From Thiothrix lacustris DSM 21227 (GTDB taxonomy: Bacteria > Pseudomonadota > Gammaproteobacteria > Thiotrichales > Thiotrichaceae), in assembly GCF_000621325.1 (NCBI RefSeq), contig NZ_JHYQ01000001.1, positions 186,001 through 250,000 of the forward strand: a DNA stretch of 64,000 bases, in the 5' to 3' direction. Of this stretch, positions 43,078 through 52,000 are shown piece by piece. A model generated the notes under the pieces. That model saw only the letters and a program-made list of their open reading frames with translations. It had not been told where the DNA came from and did not search any database. Each line of letters starts with the position of its first letter. Within the stretch, counting starts at the first letter, position 1. The translations under genes and the position numbers were made by a program.

Positions 43078-44973
43078 TTACTGCAACGCCTTGCTCAAAT
43101 GCCCCGCAAATGTCTCCGCTGGCATAAACCCAACCTGACGGAACTGGCGCAATTCATCGCCATCCTTATTGAAAAACAGGATGGCAGGTGGCCCCACAAT
43201 CTGGAACTCTTTCAACAACGCCTTGGTTTCAGCCGTGGTCTTAGTCACATCCGCTTTCACCAAAATTGCATTGCGTAACAACGCCTGTACCGCAGGGTCA
43301 CTGAAGGTGTATTTTTCCATTTCCTTGCAGGTCACGCACCAGTCAGCATAAAAATCCACCATCACTGGCTGACCTTTGCCATCCTTGACCGCTTGCTGCA
43401 ATTCAGCCAATGTTTTCACGGTATTGAACTGTAGATTAGCAGTCGCACCACCCTCTGTATTGGCAACCCCACCCTGCCCCAAACTCAAGCCTTTCAAGGG
43501 CTGCCACAAACCACCGCTGCCGGTAGCACTGCCTACCATCAACAAACTACCGTACAACAGCAGCAAGATACCCAAACCTTTCCAAAACTTGCGCCAGCCA
43601 CTGGTATTTTCGGGTAAATGAGTCAAAGCCCCTAGGAAAATGGCAGACATCACAAACAGTGCCGCCCACAGCAACAAGGCGACGGATTCGGGCAAAATAC
43701 GCTCCAACATCCAGATGGCGACAGCCAACATCATCACGCCAAAAACGGCTTTGATCGCATCCATCCACATGCCTGCACGCGGCAACCATTGACCGGCGGA
43801 TGTACCCACCAACAACAACGGAATACCCATGCCAATACTCAACGCAAACAAAGCCATACCGCCGAGTACTGCATCACCCGTTTGCCCAATATAAATCAAT
43901 GCTCCTGCCAGCGGTGCTGCCACACAAGGGCCAACAATGAGTGCCGATAACGCCCCCATGATAGCAACGCCAATCAAGCTACCGCCTTCTTGTTTATTGC
44001 TAAGGTTGTTCAAACGACTCTGAATACTCGATGGCATTTGCAATTCATAGAATCCAAACATAGACAAAGCCAACAGCACAAAAATCGCACTAAACGTACC
44101 CAATACCCACGGATTCTGGAACATGGCTTGCAGGTTTTCGCCGAACAATCCTGCCAGCACACCAGCAACGGTGTAGGTCAACGCCATCGCCAGTACATAA
44201 ACCAGCGAAAGAATAAAGGCTTTACGCCCAGTCATATCCTTCTGCCCGACAATAATACCCGAGAGGATAGGAATCATGGGGAACACACAAGGGGTAAACG
44301 CCAGCAATAAACCAAAGCCCAAAAAGCCCAGTAGCGTCAACACTACATTACCACCGGCAAGGCTTGCAGCAATCTCATCCTGTTCTGATAAAGCGAGAGT
44401 AGCATCGTTAGGAACAGCAGAAGCGACGGCCTCCGGCATATTGGTTTCAGCCCACGTCACACTGGGTTGTTGTCCGGCAGAGGGAGCAGGCAAACTGACT
44501 TTGAAAGCTTTAAGTTCAGGTGGGTAGCACAATACGCCTTCTGCACAACCCTGCCAGCCCAGCTCTAGCACGAAACTACCGGCTTTACCTGCACTGGTGC
44601 GCTGTACCGGTAGACGTATGTCAGCAACATTATGAACGGCCTCGATTTTGCCGAAGAACTCATCCTGCTTCACTTCAGCATCTGGCAATTGCGGTTCACC
44701 GACCGTAATACCCTGCGGCTCAAATACCTTCACAAAGAATTTGTTTTTATAGAGGTAATGATCAGGGGCTATCACCCATTGCAGACGTAAAGTATCACCT
44801 TCCAACGTGGGTTTCCCCAGCGCAAAGGCTTGTTCAGATGGCAAGCTCTCATCACCAAAATCAAACGCAGCCGTATCGGCAACGCCTAACCGCCCACCGA
44901 ATACCGCCAACAAGCAGCAGAACACCAACACACCATAACTCAGGTAACGGAACAATACCTGTTGCATACCCAT
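43078..44973 (-). CDS. dsbD: Thiol:disulfide interchange protein DsbD
   Basis: This 631-residue protein has the three-part DsbD layout. The periplasmic N-terminal domain carries a cysteine pair (GCAEGVLCYPP). The eight-helix membrane domain has LAFTPCVFPMIPILSG and VGPCVAAPLAGAL. The C-terminal periplasmic thioredoxin domain has FYADWCVTCKEME. Electrons pass from cytoplasmic thioredoxin through the membrane to periplasmic thiol proteins. Two such candidate clients, the double thioredoxin at 41984 and the SoxW-like protein at 46123, lie on either side. Confidence 0.95.
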   Translation of the reverse strand: MGMQQVLFRYLSYGVLVFCCLLAVFGGRLGVADTAAFDFGDESLPSEQAFALGKPTLEGDTLRLQWVIAPDHYLYKNKFFVKVFEPQGITVGEPQLPDAEVKQDEFFGKIEAVHNVADIRLPVQRTSAGKAGSFVLELGWQGCAEGVLCYPPELKAFKVSLPAPSAGQQPSVTWAETNMPEAVASAVPNDATLALSEQDEIAASLAGGNVVLTLLGFLGFGLLLAFTPCVFPMIPILSGIIVGQKDMTGRKAFILSLVYVLAMALTYTVAGVLAGLFGENLQAMFQNPWVLGTFSAIFVLLALSMFGFYELQMPSSIQSRLNNLSNKQEGGSLIGVAIMGALSALIVGPCVAAPLAGALIYIGQTGDAVLGGMALFALSIGMGIPLLLVGTSAGQWLPRAGMWMDAIKAVFGVMMLAVAIWMLERILPESVALLLWAALFVMSAIFLGALTHLPENTSGWRKFWKGLGILLLLYGSLLMVGSATGSGGLWQPLKGLSLGQGGVANTEGGATANLQFNTVKTLAELQQAVKDGKGQPVMVDFYADWCVTCKEMEKYTFSDPAVQALLRNAILVKADVTKTTAETKALLKEFQIVGPPAILFFNKDGDELRQFRQVGFMPAETFAGHLSKALQ

Positions 44974-45134
44974 ACCTACCTCTCCTACGAACGGCCAATC
45001 ATCATAATAGTTACGTTAGTGTATGGTAATTGGATGCAAATTGTCAGAACACTGAAAAAAGCGCGGAAGCTACCCTCAAAGGCGTGCTCTGTGATGTAAT
45101 AGGAATCCGAATGACCGACTAAGCCCTATTCTCC

Positions 45135-46022
45135 ATGCTTGAAGTAATCCTGCGTATTTTCAGCATTATCTTTCCAGTGTTTGCCTGTTCTGCGCTGGGT
45201 GCTGCGTATGGTTATTACCGCCGCCCCGATATGGCAGTAGTGAACCGTATTAACATGGAATTCTTCGCGCCCTTTCTGGTGTTCTGGGCATTGATGGACA
45301 AGCCTTTCGATTTTTTGGCCTTCCGTGATCTGGCGATTGGCGGGGTGGCTGTGGTGCTGGGTTCCGGGCTATTGCTGTTGCCGTTGGCCTGGTTATTACG
45401 CATCAACCTGAAAACCTTTTTACCGCCGATGATGTTCAATAACTCCGGCAATATGGGCATTCCGTTGGTACTGTTTGCATTTGGGGAACAAGCCTTGCAA
45501 GCAGCCATCGTATTGTTCATTATCGAAATGGTGCTGCATTTCACCGTTGGCTTTTACATCCTCAACCACCGCACTAACCCGCTGCAATTGTTGAAAATGC
45601 CAATGATTCAGGCCACTATTCTGGGATTGTTATGCAGCAGTTTACACATTACTTTGCCGGATGCGCTGGCGAATACCGTCAAGTTGCTGGGGCAAGTGTC
45701 CGTGCCTTTACTGCTGTTTTCGCTGGGTGTACGCTTGCTGGATGTCAATTTTCGTGACTGGAAGCTGGGCACACTGGGTGCGATTGCTGGGCCTGCGGCA
45801 GGGGTGGCGAGCGTCTTCCTGATCATGCCATTGCTAGATTTAAACACGACCCAATACGCGCAATTACTGATCTTCGCAGCATTACCACCTGCCGTGCTGA
45901 ATGTATTGGTAGCAGAACAATACCAACAAGAACCTGACCGCGTGGCATCCATTGTATTACTGGGCAACCTCGCCAGTTTAATCATCATGCCGACGGTGTT
46001 GTGGTTCGCCTTACCCCATTAA
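45135..46022 (+). CDS. AEC family transporter (auxin efflux carrier type permease)
   Basis: This 295-residue membrane protein has about ten hydrophobic segments in two halves. The AEC landmarks NRINMEFFAPFLVFWALMD, NNSGNMGIPLVLFAFG and the late ALPPAVLNVLVAEQY are present. Bacterial AEC proteins export or exchange small organic anions such as malate. No substrate can be read here. It is monocistronic by appearance, between dsbD and the soxW-like gene. The 161-base gap upstream contains nothing I can define. Confidence 0.85.
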   Translation: MLEVILRIFSIIFPVFACSALGAAYGYYRRPDMAVVNRINMEFFAPFLVFWALMDKPFDFLAFRDLAIGGVAVVLGSGLLLLPLAWLLRINLKTFLPPMMFNNSGNMGIPLVLFAFGEQALQAAIVLFIIEMVLHFTVGFYILNHRTNPLQLLKMPMIQATILGLLCSSLHITLPDALANTVKLLGQVSVPLLLFSLGVRLLDVNFRDWKLGTLGAIAGPAAGVASVFLIMPLLDLNTTQYAQLLIFAALPPAVLNVLVAEQYQQEPDRVASIVLLGNLASLIIMPTVLWFALPH

Positions 46023-46043
46023 TGGTTTGGCAATTTTTCCTAC

Positions 46044-46072
46044 TTGAATACGACCTAAATTCACAATAGCAT
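46044..46072 (+). promoter_or_regulatory. Possible promoter of the soxW-like operon
   Basis: TTGAAT (46044-46049), a 17-base spacer, then TAGCAT (46067-46072), 51 bases before the GTG start. The -10 match is only partial. Confidence 0.35.
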
Positions 46073-46122
46073 GTAATCGTAAATAAGCGCCCGCTAGCGC
46101 CTATACTAAGGAGGATTTCGAC

Positions 46123-46797
46123 GTGTTACGTAGTGTTTTATTAACGGGACTTATGTCCTTGACCCTATCCAGCCCCACTGTTATGGCAGAAGATGCGCCA
46201 ATAACAGCGCCTAACGCATCATTAGCCGATAAACCAGCCGATGCAACAACTAAAGCAGCTGATACAACGGCAGACCCTGCCAAGGTTGAAATCCGCGACT
46301 CTGCGCAATTCTTCGACGAAACCTTCAATGATATGCAGGATGAACTCGAAACCGCCAAAGCCGATGGCAAAAAAGGCGTGCTGATGATGTTCGAGATGGA
46401 TGAGTGCCCTTTCTGCCAACGCATGAAGAACACTGTCCTCAACCGTAGCGACATTCAGGACTACTACAAGGAAAACTTCCGCATCGTCACCGTCGATATT
46501 GAAGGCGATGTAGAACTGACCGATTTCCAAGGTAAAACAACCACACAGAAAGACTTTGCCCTGAAAGACTTCCGGGTACGCGCAACGCCGGTCTTCCAGT
46601 TCATCGGGCTGGATGGTGAGCCGGTGAAAAACGGGCGTCTGACCGGTGCAACCAAAGACTCCGCCGAATTCATGCTGTTTGGCAAATACGTTGCTGACAA
46701 AAAGAATGAGGAAACCCCGTTCTCCAAATTCAAGCGCGAGCCAACAGGTGATGCGACCACGGGTGACACAGCGAAAGCCGATGATGCGAAGAGTTAA
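46123..46797 (+). CDS. soxW: Periplasmic SoxW-like thioredoxin
   Basis: A GTG start at 46123 with a strong AAGGAGG 8 bases upstream gives a signal peptide (to about VMA-ED). An alanine/threonine-rich linker follows, then a thioredoxin fold with CPFC at 95-98 (MFEMDECPFCQRM) and RATPVFQFIGLDG containing the cis-proline. A hydrophilic tail rich in T/D/K ends the protein. SoxW-type thioredoxins serve sulfur-oxidation and periplasmic thiol homeostasis. No sox genes are in the window, so the symbol reflects similarity. The frame ends beyond the start of the next gene by 14 bases, so the two are coupled. Confidence 0.75.
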   Translation: MLRSVLLTGLMSLTLSSPTVMAEDAPITAPNASLADKPADATTKAADTTADPAKVEIRDSAQFFDETFNDMQDELETAKADGKKGVLMMFEMDECPFCQRMKNTVLNRSDIQDYYKENFRIVTVDIEGDVELTDFQGKTTTQKDFALKDFRVRATPVFQFIGLDGEPVKNGRLTGATKDSAEFMLFGKYVADKKNEETPFSKFKREPTGDATTGDTAKADDAKS

Positions 46798-47764
46798 GCT
46801 AGCGCTTGCCGCGTTCTTACTCACACCCTTCGCCTACGCTGCGGACGTTCCAGACCCTATCAGTCTGGAACAGGCACTCAATTACGCCGAAGGCCACCCA
46901 CGTAGCCAGCTTGCGCCCGACATTGCGCAACGTTATCCAGAGCCATTACCGCTGTATCTGGATTGCCATAGCCTGGCTTACAACAACAATACCAGCCCCG
47001 ACAATCAGCGTGACCGTTCCGTAAGCCCACTGATTTCACCGCTTGAAAAACAGCGGCTGGACATCATGGAACGTTTTTTCGATGTATTGCTGGCGGACTC
47101 CAGCGCCGTGCGTGACAGCGAAAACATGGCGGTGTATTACATCCCCCTTGACCGCACCCGTACCCGTATGGAGCTGAAAGAGTTCTCCGAGCTGGATGTG
47201 GCAAAGCTGGATGCCGAATACCAAATAGTGCGCCAGCAAAGTGCTGCCAGTACGGCATCGCAACGCCTGACCCGTTCGCTGTTGGCGCAAGCCATCAACA
47301 ACCCGCAAACACTGCCTCGTGACCTCAATCCACTCAACCTCGATACTTTTCCAGCCACGATGCCAGCGTTGGATGAACTGGTCGAAACCAGCTTGAAAAA
47401 CAACAAATGGCTCAAGGAAAGGCGTGATGATGCCAGTGCTGATGAACGCGCGGTTATTGACATGACCTTACGCCAGCAACTCATCGAATTGCTGCTGCGG
47501 CTGGATATTTTCAAGGTTGCCGAAGCACGTTCCCAGTCTGAAATTTCATGGCGCGACTACTATCTGGAACTGAGCCGTACCCTGTACGAACAGGAGGTTA
47601 AATCTGATTTGGGTGATGCCATGACTCAGCAAAGCAAAGCCCGCTTGCAACAACAACAAATCCAGTTTTGCCGCGCCCTAACGTTTGCCCAACTCAATGC
47701 CCTGCAAGGCAACCCCCTGTGGCCATTGCCGCAACCCGAAAAGAAAGAGGAAAAGCCCGAATGA
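46784..47764 (+). CDS. Exported protein of unknown function, helical, adaptor-associated
   Basis: The start is 46784 or the ATG one codon earlier; either gives a signal peptide (RRVKLALAAFLLTPFAYA). The 326-residue mature protein is highly charged and predicted helical (ISLEQALNYAEGHPRSQL, MERFFDVLLADSSAVRDSE, AKLDAEYQIVRQQSAASTASQRLTRSLLAQ). It has heptad-like stretches but no motif I can assign. It lies between a SoxW-like thioredoxin and a HlyD-like adaptor, overlapping both. ISLEQAL plus long helices recall TolC-type channels, but the typical duplicated TolC pattern is not clear. I would call it unknown, possibly an outer-membrane-factor-like partner. Confidence 0.7.
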   Translation: MRRVKLALAAFLLTPFAYAADVPDPISLEQALNYAEGHPRSQLAPDIAQRYPEPLPLYLDCHSLAYNNNTSPDNQRDRSVSPLISPLEKQRLDIMERFFDVLLADSSAVRDSENMAVYYIPLDRTRTRMELKEFSELDVAKLDAEYQIVRQQSAASTASQRLTRSLLAQAINNPQTLPRDLNPLNLDTFPATMPALDELVETSLKNNKWLKERRDDASADERAVIDMTLRQQLIELLLRLDIFKVAEARSQSEISWRDYYLELSRTLYEQEVKSDLGDAMTQQSKARLQQQQIQFCRALTFAQLNALQGNPLWPLPQPEKKEEKPE

Positions 47765-48540
47765 GACCAGTTCCAGCAAGCATCCGGCTCCTTTTACCTG
47801 CGTTATTGCTGTGCAGCCTGCCCGCCCACGCTCTGGAACTCAAAGGGCGTTTAGAGTGGGTGCACAAGGTTGAGATGCGCATTGTCGAAAATGGCGTGGT
47901 AGAGCAAGTCAACATCACCGCAGGGCAACACGTCAACAAGGACGAGCTGCTGTTACGCATGGATCAGCGCAAGCAAAAAGCCAGCCTGCTCGAAGCCCGC
48001 GCCCGCGTTGCCCGCGCCAAACTCAGCATGGAAGATGCCGAACGTGAACAAGCCCGTACCCAGGAATTGTTTGACCGTGGCCTGATTGCCGAAGAAGAAC
48101 TCAAGGATGGCGAACTCAAACAGGCTGTTGCCACCACCGAACTGGAATCCGCCAAAGCTGCTGAAGAAGCCGCGCAAGTCGCCTTGGGCTTCACCGAACT
48201 CAAAGCGCCATTTTCTGGCGTTATTGCTGCCAATACCGCCTGGCAAGGTGCGGTCATTTTCGCCGCCAAGCAGGATCAGCCGCTGATCAGCCTCGCGCCG
48301 GATGACCAAATGCTGGCACGGGTACTGGTGACGGCGGATGTATTGCGGCGTTACCCGGTGGGCACTGCCGCGCAAATACTCATGAATGGTGGCTCCCGCA
48401 ATGGCAAGGTTTACAGCCAAGGCGTGGAAGCGGTCAGGATTGAGCCGGAAGGCGCGATTTACGAACTCGATATTATCTTCAAGCGCAATGCCAAGGAATT
48501 ATTGAGGCCGTCGGAAGCGGTGAAGGTGATGTTGCCTTAA
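47761..48540 (+). CDS. HlyD-like periplasmic adaptor (short RND-type membrane fusion protein)
   Basis: The ATG at 47761 overlaps the previous stop (ATGA) and gives a signal peptide (to PAHALE). The 259-residue protein has a lipoyl half (KVEMRIVENGVVEQVNITAGQHV), a coiled-coil hairpin (about 75-140, QKASLLEARARVARAKLSMEDAEREQARTQELF), the second lipoyl half (FTELKAPFSGVIAAN) and part of the beta-barrel. It is shorter than pump adaptors (about 350-400 residues) and no inner-membrane pump is adjacent, so it may serve a distant transporter. Confidence 0.8.
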   Translation: MRPVPASIRLLLPALLLCSLPAHALELKGRLEWVHKVEMRIVENGVVEQVNITAGQHVNKDELLLRMDQRKQKASLLEARARVARAKLSMEDAEREQARTQELFDRGLIAEEELKDGELKQAVATTELESAKAAEEAAQVALGFTELKAPFSGVIAANTAWQGAVIFAAKQDQPLISLAPDDQMLARVLVTADVLRRYPVGTAAQILMNGGSRNGKVYSQGVEAVRIEPEGAIYELDIIFKRNAKELLRPSEAVKVMLP

Positions 48541-48900
48541 TCAGGCAGCCAGCCCCAATTTGAAGTGGGTTTCTATTTCGTCCCAAGGGACGAACACCAG
48601 CCCGTTTTTGTCTTTTTGTACCAGCCCCAATTCATGCAGAGTTTGAATGTCGGTGTGCACATTCTTATAATCGCGCCCTAACAGTTGTGCCAATTGGTTG
48701 ATGTTTTGCTCGCCGCGCCGCTTTAATACATCCAACAATTCCCAGCGTTTGGGGGTGAATGCCCGCATAAATCCAGCCATGCTTTCAAAGCTCAAACGGT
48801 TGACGGGGCTGGCGGGTTTGCCGCTTTTCCAGACTTCCATGAAATCTTGTAGCGCGTCCTCTGCTGTGCCGATGTAGACCAATAGTGTTTTATCGTTCAT
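48541..48900 (-). CDS. Antitoxin-type transcriptional regulator, HVO_A0114 family (COG4190)
   Basis: I choose the ATG at 48900 (MNDKTLLVYIGTAEDALQDF) over 48918. The 119-residue protein has a winged helix: FTPKRWELLDVLKRRGEQNINQLAQLLGRDYKNVHTDIQTLHELGLV. COG4190 regulators are commonly paired with a DUF6516/TumE-like toxin gene directly upstream. Here that position holds only the toxin's 3' end (48890-48988), overlapping this start. The antitoxin appears intact while its toxin is truncated against the Druantia genes. Confidence 0.8.
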   Translation of the reverse strand: MNDKTLLVYIGTAEDALQDFMEVWKSGKPASPVNRLSFESMAGFMRAFTPKRWELLDVLKRRGEQNINQLAQLLGRDYKNVHTDIQTLHELGLVQKDKNGLVFVPWDEIETHFKLGLAA

Positions 48901-48988
48901 GTTTTGCTCTCTGTACATCGTCTAAAAAATCCCTAACCAATGTATCCAAACCGCTGAATGCATAGGGGCGCTTCTCCCAGTGAAGGTA
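48890..48988 (-). pseudogene. 3' remnant of a DUF6516/TumE-like toxin gene
   Basis: The frame ending at 48890 encodes KYLHWEKRPYAFSGLDTLVRDF and then a short charged tail, the C-terminal signature of DUF6516-type toxins. No start codon precedes it in frame before the sequence becomes the tail of druE in another frame. The toxin gene has therefore probably lost its 5' part. It overlaps the regulator start, the normal arrangement in an intact pair. Assignment is from memory of the family. Confidence 0.6.
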
Positions 48989-49034
48989 CTTGTTACAAGC
49001 ATGAAATACAACTGTCTCTGCTTGTGTTGAAATT

Positions 49035-52000
49035 TTAACTTTTTCTACAATACCAATAAGTTGGGTTACGCTTATCACTTTGTTCAATTTGCAGGTTGGC
49101 CTTATGTAAACTCTCAACTTGCTGCCCAACATCCCGATCAAATGGAAAATCTGAACGTACATACCGTTGAATAGCCCAGTAACCAACCCCCTGATCCAAG
49201 CGTACAACCCATTTGCTATCAGCCCAAATTAATTCCAGCTCACGCGCATGGGGTAACTCTTTATGCTCATGCAACAGCCATCTGGAATTTGGAAAACCAG
49301 ACTTGAACCAATGCTCGGCAACTTGACGACGATCTTCTTCATCCTGCCAATCATGGTAAAACAGACGTTGATAACTATTCCCATAGTTACCTAACTTGGA
49401 TGTCAAAATCCCAACCTTTGTAGTTCCCGCAAGCCCGCCCGTATAATTTGCCAGACCTCTAAGCAAGCTATGTAGTAGAAGCAGTGTCAACGGGGAACGC
49501 AAATATCGGTCAGAGTAACGCACTTCAATAAGCGTAGAAGGCGTATCCAAACGTTTTGCAAGATCAGGAACAGTTTCACAAATCCAATTCCATACCCGTT
49601 TACCAAATGTCAGGGATGCACCGTCAAACTGGTTAGTAATAGTGAGTTCGGTAACACCGGGGGGAACTCGACGAAGCTCATTAAGTTCAATCCTTTTCCA
49701 GCTTTTAAGTAAGGGTGGTAACGATTCATTAGTAGCCATCCTCACGAACTGAATATTTGACTCACCCGCAACACCCCATTCTGGATTAGGGGCAAGTGCA
49801 TTCGTATTACTTGCCGCCCAACGAACACTGTCTTTCTCTCCGCCCATTTCCATAATGACAGGTGTGGCTATCGGCAGGGTGGATATACTTTCATAAAGCT
49901 CCGCCCCAACAGATGCAACCAAAGCACTTAACTCGTCTTTTTGACTATCAGCAAGCTGTGCAAGGGATTGTGAAGACGAAATAAATCTTATAATAGCTCC
50001 AGCATCTCTCAAACGGGCTAGATTGTGACGCAACCGCCAAACCAGCGGCTCCCATATTCCAGCATCACCACCAAAATAAAATCGTATTTCGTTAAGTGAG
50101 TGTTTTTGCCATTCACGGTTAAGTGCCAGTGCTAAAGGTTCTAATTCAAACTTGGTGTTTTCCCCAAAAATCTTCAAATTTTCTGGTAAATGCAGTGAGT
50201 TCAACAAACCGGCATTCAAAAATTCAAGAACTTTATGTCTATTAAGATCATCCACATGATGTTGGGTATCGTAAGTCAGTAAACAGGCTTGGCAAGCAGT
50301 ATCACACTCACTGGGGCAGATCAACACATCTTCCCACACCCTGTGAAACAGAGTATTTAACATTGAAACAGCTTGGCTAACATAGCCAGCTCCACCCGTA
50401 GCGGTATCATAAAGGTAAATCGAATACGTTGATTGCTCTTCAATATTTCTAGTTGAAGCGGAAAAAGCACCAATTTCTGCCTCTTCAATACCCAGCTCCA
50501 GACATAAAGCACGTCGTAATGCGACTGCCAACGTATAAGCAACCGTTTTATCAATACCTTTGCCCTGAATGCCATTGAGTTGTAATTCAAATATTTCTGT
50601 TTGGGTTAAAATACCTAATATTAGATTGTCTTTAATAGCCCAATCATTGTTATTACCCGGACATGCTATTTCCAGATCATCATTCTTCCCACCACGTAGC
50701 CGCTTATGATCTTGGGGTTTTGTAAAACTTTGTGCACGTTCAGGTTCGGCATCCCCGATAGTCATGGAGTCTGCCCAACCACACACAAGACAAAGGGAGT
50801 AACCTTTGCCATTCAAACCATCGGAGTGATGAAATAAGTGCCCCCGTATACTTGCCCGATAACGCCCAAATTGGGGAGTTGGCAAAGCCATCCAGTCTGA
50901 ACCACCTAGAGAAATTAAAGGATCACGCACTGGAATATATTGAGGAGTGGTAACATTGTTATGCAGTTTATGGCGTATGCTCACAGCAAACCCAGCAGGC
51001 TGAATAAACTGAAACGTTTTTAGTTTCTCGCTATCTACTTCAGCACAGCATGGGCAACGCTCAGGTCTAACTTGACGAATTCCGTTGTTTCCACATGCAC
51101 GACACTGCCAAACCCACTTCAATGATTGAATTTCAGGGGCAGCTTCCGCTTCCGCTGGGACTTGCCAGTTCAGTGTCAAACCTTGACTTCGATAGACACG
51201 CCCATCCAACACGGTATCTGTACCGGGCGCATAATCACGGATAGCCACTGCCAAATTACGGCTAGGATAGCCTGCTCGCTTTGAACGGTTGTCTTCCCGT
51301 TCGCTAGCTTTTGTATTCGATTTACGTGACAACTCTTCTGCTGTCGTCGTGATTAAAGAAACAACATCCGTTGGAAAACCATATCCCGGCAGAAAACCAA
51401 GTGTTGCCAATACCCCTAATAAATATTCTCCGCGCAATCTTTTCAATTGCAAATCAATGGACTTTTCTGGCTTACTATCGCCTTCTTTTGTTTTAACCGT
51501 TTCACGTTGAGAAATCAAAGCCGTTAAATCTGTCAGCCAATGCTGGGCGACTATTTGTATAGCTTCGCTAGTTTTTTCAAGTAGATAAGATACTTGACGG
51601 CCATCCAGCACAGAACGCCGTATCAGACAAGACACTCCCCGCATCAAACTATCTTGCTGTTGCGCATCGCGCCCACACCAGTCTTTAAATCTCTCATAAG
51701 CTGGTGATGCACCTTCTATTTCGCTCTCAAAAAACCAACCAGTCGTTAATTTATTCAATCCATCGTTGGTACGTTCAGATAGAAATGCCGACAATACCAG
51801 CGAATTGATATGCCGCTGCACTATTGGCGCACTCTCCAATGCTACTTTCGGTATGGATAGTCGCGTTTCAAAAGGCCACAACGGATTTTTGAAAACAGCC
51901 TCACCGTGAGGTGTAGCCTTGCAGAGTGTAAAACTGACGGCTGCTGTTTCACCACGACGACCAGCACGTCCAGCCCGTTGCAGGAAATTCGCAGGATGTG

